A stretch of DNA of 9,375 bases from Actinomycetes bacterium (GTDB lineage Bacteria > Actinomycetota > Humimicrobiia > Humimicrobiales > Humimicrobiaceae), in contig JAUWCR010000030.1 of the NCBI GenBank assembly GCA_030609215.1, positions 1-9,375 of the forward strand, read 5' to 3'. Below are positions 1 through 4,565 of this stretch, one piece after another; position 1 is the first letter of the stretch; the number at the start of each line of letters is the position of its first letter. Below the pieces are notes generated by a model. The model was not told where the DNA came from. It saw nothing but the letters and a program-made list of their open reading frames with translations, and searched no databases. The translations under genes were made by a program, and so were the position numbers.

Positions 1-114
1 ACTTCAAAATTTACTTATTACAGCCTGGACGAGAGTAGTATAGTAAATGTTTTAATCAAGGGTTTGGATGAATCAAAAATAGAGGTAATTATTATTTATT
101 GGGAACTTAAATGA
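1..114 (+). CDS. C-terminal end of an unrecognised ORF, partial
   Basis: The frame is open from the left edge for 37 codons and ends with TGA at 112-114, sharing ATGA with the xseB start. The other two + frames hit stops within the first 45 bases, so this is the only frame that can continue from upstream. The visible tail contains SLDESSIVNVLIKGLD and ends IIIYWELK. By gene order one would expect XseA, the exonuclease VII large subunit, just before xseB, and the overlap fits a co-translated partner. However, I do not see the usual XseA C-terminal pattern (a GD-x-I turn followed by a DG-containing strand), so I leave it unnamed. The ATGA coupling is what I see; the XseA identity would be inference from context only. 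Confidence 0.45.
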   Translation, partial: TSKFTYYSLDESSIVNVLIKGLDESKIEVIIIYWELK

Positions 115-326
115 ATAAAATTAAAAAAATAAGTTTTAGTGAAGCAGTATTGCAACTTGAAGAAATAGTAAAAGAACTTGAAGATAAAAACATGACTTTA
201 GAATCTTCTATAGAAAAATTTGAACTGGGTGTCAAAGTTTCTTCTCATTGCTTGGATAAGCTTGATGAAGCTGAAAAAAAGATAGAACAATTAACACGTT
301 CAGGTAGTGAAAAAGCCAACCAATAA
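111..326 (+). CDS. xseB: Exodeoxyribonuclease VII small subunit (XseB)
   Basis: This 71-residue acidic and basic helical protein matches the XseB family in length and pattern. It has FSEAVLQLEEIVKELED (about 9-25), the MTLESSIEKFELG turn (28-40), and a second helix to about residue 61 ending DEAEKKIEQL. XseB subunits form helical hairpins that bind the large subunit XseA; exonuclease VII degrades single-stranded DNA from both ends in the cytoplasm. The start is fixed by the ATGA overlap with the upstream ORF, which suggests translational coupling, with only a weak GGGA about 6 bases before the ATG. The last residues (SGSEKANQ) are polar and probably disordered. Nearly 400 bases separate it from mraZ, so it is likely not in the same transcription unit. 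Identification is firm. Confidence 0.92.
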   Translation: MNKIKKISFSEAVLQLEEIVKELEDKNMTLESSIEKFELGVKVSSHCLDKLDEAEKKIEQLTRSGSEKANQ

Positions 327-360
327 TTATAAAAATAATATAAATAACAGTAAAAGACAA

Positions 361-459
361 CTCAACTACCGAAACCTACAGGATTAAGGTTAACTATTAG
401 AGGCTATCTCTGAAGCTACCACAGGTAAATGACCTGGAACGTTAAAATTACTCAGTAAT
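361..459. other. Hairpin-rich, GC-enriched intergenic island; possible structured RNA
   Basis: Four short stem-loops follow one another closely. They are AACCT/AGGTT (373-377 with 387-391, 9-nt loop), AGAG/CTCT (399-402 with 408-411, 5-nt loop), CAGGT/ACCTG (422-426 with 432-436, 5-nt loop) and ATTAC/GTAAT (447-451 with 455-459, 3-nt loop). By my count 361-440 has 34 G or C in 80 bases, against 9 in 80 at 541-620. CTACC occurs at 366-370 and 416-420, and ACAGG at 378-382 and 421-425. The layout suggests a small RNA, a leader element or a decayed element, but it matches no riboswitch or ribozyme core that I can recall. Each stem is short and any one alone could be chance. The strand is undecided because hairpins read on both. 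Confidence 0.35.
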
Positions 460-593
460 CTTTATCATAATGTTGGTTATATTATTTGAATTAATCAGGA
501 TAAATTCTTACACTTTTTAAAAATTACCCCTTTGTATCTACAATAATACTACAACATCTATAAATAAAATTATAAAAAATATTTTAAAAAAAG

Positions 594-622
594 TTTACAA
601 ATATATAAAAATATGCTATTGT
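594..622 (+). promoter_or_regulatory. Candidate upstream mra promoter (P1)
   Basis: TTTACA (594-599, five of six matches to the -35 consensus) is followed after 17 bases by TATTGT (617-622, four of six matches to the -10 consensus). The predicted start near 629 would put the MraZ-like repeats just downstream of, or on, the transcription start. In such AT-rich DNA, chance matches are common, so this is tentative. Confidence 0.35.
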
Positions 623-630
623 TTTGGAGA

Positions 631-660
631 AAAGTGGGGAAAAGTGGTGGAAAATGATAT
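631..660 (+). promoter_or_regulatory. MraZ-box array: three 10-bp direct repeats
   Basis: Three consecutive decamers lie in exact 10-bp register: AAAGTGGGGA (631-640), AAAGTGGTGG (641-650) and a degenerate AAAATGATAT (651-660). MraZ proteins are known to bind short GTGG/TGGG-type direct repeats spaced by about one helical turn upstream of their own gene, and the AAAGTG form resembles the boxes reported in Mollicutes. The array starts 93 bases before the mraZ ATG. It lies just after candidate promoter P1 and overlaps the -35 of P2, as expected for an autoregulatory operator. Whether it represses or activates cannot be told from sequence. Confidence 0.75.
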
Positions 661-676
661 AGTTTTCCCTTATAAT
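648..676 (+). promoter_or_regulatory. Candidate proximal mra promoter (P2)
   Basis: A perfect TATAAT (671-676) stands 17 bases after TGGAAA (648-653, four of six matches to TTGACA). The predicted start near 683 gives a leader of about 40 bases before mraZ. Its -35 lies inside the MraZ-box array, so bound MraZ would compete with polymerase. It has the best -10 hexamer in the region, but a weaker -35 than P1. Confidence 0.42.
649..668 (+). repeat. Small inverted repeat overlapping the MraZ boxes
   Basis: GGAAAA (649-654) pairs with TTTTCC (663-668) around an 8-base loop. An alternative register pairs GGGAAAA (637-643) with TTTTCCC (663-669) around a 19-base loop. If transcription starts at P1, these two mutually exclusive hairpins would be in the 5' leader; if it starts at P2, this is promoter DNA only. 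Both are short and AT-rich, so a function is uncertain. Confidence 0.3.
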
Positions 677-723
677 TAGTTAAAAAGTGGTTTATTAATT
701 AAAAAATGGTTAATTAAAATAAA

Positions 724-1158
724 ATGTTTTTAGGAGAATATCATAGAGGAATAGATAATAAGGGAAGAATATTCATTCCCTCGAAATTTAGAGAAGGTTT
801 GATAGCCGGCATAATTATTGCAAAGGGATTTGATGAAAGATGCCTTTTTTTGTTTTCAAAAGAAAATTGGGAGAGATTGCAAAATAAAATATTATCCGGT
901 CCTATAACTAAGAGAAACACCCAGATATTTTCAAGATGGTTCTTTTCATCTGCCAGTATGGAAAACATGGATCAACAGGGAAGAGTAAAAATTCCTAAGA
1001 GTCTGGTTGATTATGCCGGCTTAGATAAAGATATTGTCTTGGTTGGTGTTTCTGATAGAGCTGAAATATGGTCTAAAGAAATGTGGGGAAAATATTATAG
1101 TCAGGCAGACTCTCAATTTACAGGAAAAGAAAATACTTTTGAAGAATTAGGATTTTAA
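724..1158 (+). CDS. mraZ: Transcriptional regulator MraZ
   Basis: The 144-residue protein has two tandem AbrB-like (SpoVT-AbrB) half-domains, the standard MraZ architecture and length. The first starts MFLGEYHRGIDNKGRIFIPS, with the DNKGR loop at residues 11-15. The second has DQQGRVKIPKSL, with DQQGR at 83-87, preceded by the family's SRWFFSSASME segment. A late REIW-like motif is present as RAEIW. MraZ forms a ring-shaped oligomer that binds direct repeats upstream of its own gene and controls the dcw operon. The matching repeats are at 631-660. The start is supported by the conserved MFLGEY opening, although the preceding bases are A/T only with no Shine-Dalgarno sequence. It heads the cluster, and rsmH follows after 7 bases. 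Identification is firm. Confidence 0.96.
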   Translation: MFLGEYHRGIDNKGRIFIPSKFREGLIAGIIIAKGFDERCLFLFSKENWERLQNKILSGPITKRNTQIFSRWFFSSASMENMDQQGRVKIPKSLVDYAGLDKDIVLVGVSDRAEIWSKEMWGKYYSQADSQFTGKENTFEELGF

Positions 1159-1165
1159 AAAATAA

Positions 1166-2110
1166 ATGAATTATGAAGAGATTCATAAACCTGTTTTATT
1201 AAAGGAGGTTTTATATTATTTAAATTTAAAAAAAGGAGATATTGTTTTTGAGGGGACTCTTGGCGGTGCGGGCCATACTGTAGAAATAATTGAAGCCATT
1301 GCCCCCACAGGCAAAATAATTGGAGTTGATCTTGATAGCAAGGCCATCAGCACCGCCACCATAAGACTAAAGAAATTTTTGAGTAATTTGTTTTTGATTA
1401 ATGATTGTTTTGCAAATATTAGCGGTATTTTAAGGGGATTAAATATAGGAAGTATAAATGGGTTTTTTCTTGATCTGGGATTGTCCTCTATCCAGATTGA
1501 AAATTCAGGGAGAGGATTTAGCTATATGAGAAATGAGAAACTGGATATGAGATTTGATCCGAGGAGCGAATTAGATGCATGTGATGTAGTAAATAATTAT
1601 ACTGAAAAAAAATTAAAAGAGATTATTTACAAGTATGGCGAAGAGAGGTGGTCATCTAGAATATCTAAAAATATAGTAAGTCATAGAAGCTTAAAGAAAA
1701 TAACTCATACGGGTGAGTTAGTAGAAATTATTAAAGAATCTATACCTGCACAATATAGATCAATAAGGAAAGGGCATCCGGCTAAAAGAGTATTCCAGGC
1801 ATTAAGAATTGAAGTGAATAGGGAACTAGACAATCTGGATAAAGCACTTGAAGATGGGTTTGAATTATTAAAAAGCTGCGGGAGGATGGTGATAATTTCT
1901 TATCATTCTTTAGAGGATAGGATAGTTAAAAGAAAGTTCAGGAAATTTTCAGGCAGGTGTATATGTCCCTCAGATTTTCCGGTATGTAAATGTGGGGCAG
2001 AGAAAAAAGCTAAAATTATAACAAAAAAAGTAGTAAAACCGTCACTTGATGAAATTAGAGAAAATCCTCGTTCCCGCAGCGCAAGGCTTAGAGTTCTGGA
2101 AAAGTTATAG
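1166..2110 (+). CDS. rsmH: 16S rRNA (cytosine(1402)-N(4))-methyltransferase RsmH
   Basis: The 314-residue protein has the full set of RsmH (MraW) motifs: HKPVLLKEVL (7-16), the SAM-binding loop TLGGAGH (31-37), GVDLD (53-57), DLGLSSIQIENSGRGFSY (103-120), YGEERWSSRI, HPAKRVFQALRIEVNREL, and ISYHSLEDRIVKRKF. A CxC-x6-CxC cluster (RCICPSDFPVCKCG) near the C terminus is usual in many RsmH proteins. The enzyme N4-methylates C1402 in the 16S rRNA decoding centre, using S-adenosylmethionine, in the cytoplasm. Slight departures are Glu29 where Asp is usual in motif I, and GGAGH for the common GGGGH; neither suggests loss of function. The start follows mraZ by 7 bases, with an AGGA rather far (13 bases) upstream. 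The 3' end may overlap a small ORF at 2049-2210. Confidence 0.96.
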   Translation: MNYEEIHKPVLLKEVLYYLNLKKGDIVFEGTLGGAGHTVEIIEAIAPTGKIIGVDLDSKAISTATIRLKKFLSNLFLINDCFANISGILRGLNIGSINGFFLDLGLSSIQIENSGRGFSYMRNEKLDMRFDPRSELDACDVVNNYTEKKLKEIIYKYGEERWSSRISKNIVSHRSLKKITHTGELVEIIKESIPAQYRSIRKGHPAKRVFQALRIEVNRELDNLDKALEDGFELLKSCGRMVIISYHSLEDRIVKRKFRKFSGRCICPSDFPVCKCGAEKKAKIITKKVVKPSLDEIRENPRSRSARLRVLEKL

Positions 2111-2210
2111 TTTTAGAAGAAGAAAACATAAAATAATACAGGATATTTGGGTTAATTTGTTTGTTGTTTGGTTATTAATGGTAATTGCTAATAAATTATG
2201 GGTAAAATGA
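2049..2210 (+). CDS. Possible 53-aa single-pass membrane peptide, hypothetical
   Basis: In the +1 frame relative to rsmH, an ATG at 2049 opens 53 codons that end with TGA at 2208-2210. The first 20 codons overlap rsmH; the rest fills the otherwise empty rsmH-ftsL gap. The predicted peptide has a basic stretch RRRKHK (about 23-28), then a hydrophobic segment IWVNLFVVWLLMVIANKLW (33-51), as in a signal anchor with its N terminus in the cytoplasm. Its stop forms ATGA with the second possible ftsL start (2207) and touches the third (2210), an arrangement typical of coupled genes. Against it, there is no Shine-Dalgarno sequence, I recognise no family, and T/G-rich DNA readily encodes hydrophobic residues. 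The gene is hypothetical and may not be real. Confidence 0.3.
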   Translation: MKLEKILVPAAQGLEFWKSYSFRRRKHKIIQDIWVNLFVVWLLMVIANKLWVK

Positions 2211-2743
2211 TGGGTTTAAGACTAGCAGAAAAAGAAGAATTAAATATAAAAAGATCATATCCTTTGCTGTATTTGGTAAAGAACGATAGTAGGAGCTGTA
2301 AAAGTATAAGGCTGCAGACAAGTAATGGTATATTCTTTGTATTTATTGTAGCAATTATTTTTTTATGCCTGGGAATTCTTTTAAATTTTGGCTTAAGGGT
2401 ACAAAATATAAATTATCAGAAAAAGATATATGAAACTAATGAAATGATTTCTATTGAAGAAGAAAGAGCTGACAGACTTCTTTTAAAGGTATCTGAACTG
2501 AAAAGCCCTTTTAGAATAATTAATACTGCTGGGGATGAACTTGGTATGGAAATTTCAGATAAAATGGAAATTATTAAAATATCAAGTAGTAATTTAAGTA
2601 ATAATGAAAAAATATATGATTATATTGTAAAAAATCCTACTTCGGTAGTGGAAAATTATGATAATTTTTTAGGAACTATTTATAACATAAGAAATATTAT
2701 TATGGTTGTATCGGAGAGCGTGTTAACGTTTTTCATACCTTAA
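2198..2743 (+). CDS. ftsL: FtsL/DivIC-like septum protein with C-terminal extension
   Basis: The protein has 181 residues. A cytoplasmic N terminus of about 43 residues leads to one membrane segment (about 45-66, GIFFVFIVAIIFLCLGILL). Then follows a charged, coiled-coil-like stretch (about 67-100) and the motif LKSPFRIINTAGDELGM (101-117), which fits the FtsL/DivIC pattern of Leu-x-SP-x-RI then LGM. FtsL is a bitopic division protein that works with FtsB/DivIC-type partners and the FtsI-FtsW synthase at the septum. Position between rsmH and ftsI supports the name. Family members usually end shortly after the LGM motif; here about 60 more residues follow, ending in a hydrophobic stretch (about 163-181). 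The start is unsure: ATG codons at 2198, 2207 and 2210 are all possible and none has a good ribosome site; 2207 or 2210 would couple to the small upstream ORF. Confidence 0.8.
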   Translation: MGKMMGLRLAEKEELNIKRSYPLLYLVKNDSRSCKSIRLQTSNGIFFVFIVAIIFLCLGILLNFGLRVQNINYQKKIYETNEMISIEEERADRLLLKVSELKSPFRIINTAGDELGMEISDKMEIIKISSSNLSNNEKIYDYIVKNPTSVVENYDNFLGTIYNIRNIIMVVSESVLTFFIP

Positions 2744-2766
2744 TTATAAATATACTAACTAAGTAA

Positions 2767-4467
2767 ATGATTAGGGAAAATAATAATAAAATAAACAGGA
2801 AAAGAATTTATTTCCTGTTTATTTTATTTATACTGGCATTTATAGTAATTATATATAAATTAATTTCTATACAGTATACATATTCATCTAAATACAGGGA
2901 GGATGCAGAATTCCAGCATATGGATGAGTTTGTAATAAATTCTAAAAGAGGGAAAATATTAGATAGAAATGGGGTTGAATTAGCAGTCAGCCTTGTGGAA
3001 AAGACAGTATATGCAAATCCGAAATTTATAATAAGTCCAGAATATGAGGCTAAAGCACTATCAGGAATACTGGATTTGGATAAAGATATAATAAAGGAAA
3101 AGCTGGAAAATGAAGAGTTAGGTTTTGTTTATATACAGAGAAAAATTAGTACTGAACAGGCAGAACTTATCAATGAACTTAATTTACCAGGTATTTATAT
3201 TCAAAATGAGTCTAAAAGATATTACCCACAGAATGATTTAGCGGCTTCAATTATTGGTTTTACTGGAATAGATAATAATGGATTAAGCGGGATAGAATTA
3301 CAGTATGAGAAATTTCTTAGAGGGGTTGATGGAAAATTTATTATTGAAAAGGATGTATTTGGAAACATAATACCAGGCAGTAAAAATAATTATATTGAGC
3401 CTGTCAATGGTGAAGATGTTGTTCTTACAATTGACTCTCAAATTCAATACATTGCTCAGGAAAAATTAAAGGAGGCAGTAGCTGATTATAATGCTTTAAG
3501 GGCAATTGCCGTGGTTATGAATCCAGTTAATGGAGAGGTATATGCTCTAGCTAGTTATCCTGGATTTGATTTAAATAATTATCAGGATTATGATCCACAG
3601 TTATATAAAACTACTGGAATATCCTATACATACGAGCCTGGTTCCACATTTAAAATAATTAATATAGCATCTGCTCTTGAGAATAATTGTGTAGGAAGCA
3701 ATCAGATATTCTATTTACGTCCTTCCATTCTGGTTGGAGATAGAGTAATAAAAGAAATATTCAGGACTTATAATATCGAGTATTCAACAGAAGAGATTTT
3801 AAAATATTCCAGTAATATCGGGGCAGTTACTGTTGCTTTAAGTATGGGGAAGGAATTATTCTGGGAAAGTATTAGAGAATTTGGTTTTGGGGAGCAAACT
3901 GGAATCGATCTTCCGGGTGAGGAAGCAGGCCTATTTTCTGATTACAAAGTATGGCCCGAGTCCACAATAGGCGCACTGGCTATAGGTCAAAATATTTCGG
4001 TTACACCATTACAGCTTTTAAGGGCAGCTTGTGTTATTGCAAATGACGGCTATCTGGTAAATCCTAATGTTGTATATGAGATAAGGCAGCAAAATGATAG
4101 TATAGAATTTCTCCAATTTAGTGAAAAAGTTAGAATTATAAGTGAAGAAACAGCAAACGAGGTGAAATACATGATGCTGTCAGTTGTAGAAGAAGGAACA
4201 GGGAAGCGTGCTCAGATAGAAAATGTACAAGTTTGTGGGAAAACTGGAACTGCTGAAAAGGTGAATGAAAATGGGGTAGGTTACAGCGAGGGTAGATCTA
4301 TAACTTCTTTTATCGGGTTTGCTCCTTATGAGAATCCAAAAATTGCTATAATTGTAGTTGTTGATGAACCACATGGAAAGAAAAATGAGGTCTGGGGCGG
4401 CACAGTTGCAGCGCCTATTTTTAAAGATATTATGAATTTTTCTTTAAAAAGATTAAAAATTCTTTAA
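2767..4467 (+). CDS. ftsI: Class B penicillin-binding protein, septal transpeptidase (FtsI/PBP3 type)
   Basis: This 566-residue protein has a short basic N terminus, one membrane anchor (about 14-32), and the class B dimerisation region beginning RGKILDRNGVELAVS. The transpeptidase motifs are all present: S293-T-F-K296 with the acylated serine, S348-S-N350, and K492-T-G494 within CGKTGTAEK. It crosslinks peptidoglycan stems at the division septum, acting on the outer face of the membrane with FtsW, and is a beta-lactam target. The protein ends soon after the catalytic domain with no PASTA domains, unlike the SpoVD and PBP2x types. ATG at 2767 follows ftsL by 23 bases, with no Shine-Dalgarno. 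Codons 7-21 lie in a perfect 18-bp inverted repeat (2785-2828). The dcw position favours FtsI over an elongation PBP2. Family is certain; the septal role is inferred from context. Confidence 0.93.
   Translation: MIRENNNKINRKRIYFLFILFILAFIVIIYKLISIQYTYSSKYREDAEFQHMDEFVINSKRGKILDRNGVELAVSLVEKTVYANPKFIISPEYEAKALSGILDLDKDIIKEKLENEELGFVYIQRKISTEQAELINELNLPGIYIQNESKRYYPQNDLAASIIGFTGIDNNGLSGIELQYEKFLRGVDGKFIIEKDVFGNIIPGSKNNYIEPVNGEDVVLTIDSQIQYIAQEKLKEAVADYNALRAIAVVMNPVNGEVYALASYPGFDLNNYQDYDPQLYKTTGISYTYEPGSTFKIINIASALENNCVGSNQIFYLRPSILVGDRVIKEIFRTYNIEYSTEEILKYSSNIGAVTVALSMGKELFWESIREFGFGEQTGIDLPGEEAGLFSDYKVWPESTIGALAIGQNISVTPLQLLRAACVIANDGYLVNPNVVYEIRQQNDSIEFLQFSEKVRIISEETANEVKYMMLSVVEEGTGKRAQIENVQVCGKTGTAEKVNENGVGYSEGRSITSFIGFAPYENPKIAIIVVVDEPHGKKNEVWGGTVAAPIFKDIMNFSLKRLKIL
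2785..2828 (+). repeat. Perfect 18-bp inverted repeat within the start of ftsI
   Basis: AATAAAATAAACAGGAAA (2785-2802) is exactly complementary to TTTCCTGTTTATTTTATT (2811-2828), with an 8-base loop AGAATTTA. The repeat starts 18 bases after the A of the ftsI ATG and covers codons 7-21, the junction of the basic tail and membrane anchor. In mRNA it would make an 18-pair hairpin close to the ribosome start site. Part of the symmetry is helped by A-rich Lys/Asn codons followed by T-rich Phe/Leu codons, but the exact match through CAGG/CCTG goes beyond this. A role in tuning ftsI translation or transcript stability is inference. Confidence 0.8.
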
Positions 4468-4565
4468 ATATAATATTGCTTTAATTAATTTATGATTTTG
4501 ATTTTTAGTGAAAAGAAATCTATTATTGAGTTGGGATAAATTTTTTTATATTTTAGATTAGGGAA

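Larger units (their letters stand above)
327..723. other. Intergenic region between xseB and mraZ
   Basis: This gap of 397 bases has no convincing protein gene on either strand. It has three parts: a GC-richer, hairpin-forming island (about 361-459); an extremely AT-rich stretch (about 481-620, with 541-620 holding only 9 G or C in 80 bases); and a control region next to mraZ (about 594-723) with candidate promoters and MraZ-box repeats. I found no strong rho-independent terminator for xseB: the one hairpin near a T-tract (447-459) has only five pairs and no clean U-run. Confidence 0.8.

Noticed and set aside
104..135. AACTTA/TAAGTT inverted repeat around the xseB start
   Set aside because: There are only six pairs with a 20-base A-rich loop; likely chance in this composition.
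447..463. ATTAC-TCA-GTAAT hairpin as a terminator for xseB
   Set aside because: There are only five mostly A/T pairs, followed by CTTTATC rather than a U-run, so it is too weak to call as an intrinsic terminator.
511..533. Minus-strand AAAGTG (511-516) and AAAGGGG (527-533) as distal MraZ boxes
   Set aside because: They are isolated, imperfect, on the opposite strand and not in 10-bp register; probably chance.
741..968. Minus-strand ORF of 75 codons inside mraZ
   Set aside because: It lies entirely antisense to the firmly identified mraZ, and its translation has no recognisable family pattern; it is a shadow ORF.
1201..1209. Strong Shine-Dalgarno AAAGGAGGT inside rsmH as a start for another gene
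   Set aside because: No suitable start codon follows at proper distance, and the bases encode the conserved LLKEVL motif of RsmH.
4180..4374. Minus-strand ORF inside ftsI
   Set aside because: It is antisense to the conserved KTG region of the transpeptidase and is low-complexity; a shadow.
4526..4554. Possible internal promoter before murE (TTGAGT, 17 bases, TATTTT)
   Set aside because: The match is four of six at each element in very AT-rich DNA. The 98-base ftsI-murE gap could hold a promoter, but this match is no better than chance would give.
4492..4561. Tiny ORFs of 15-17 codons in the ftsI-murE gap
   Set aside because: They are too short, have no ribosome sites and no coupling to murE, and are expected by chance.
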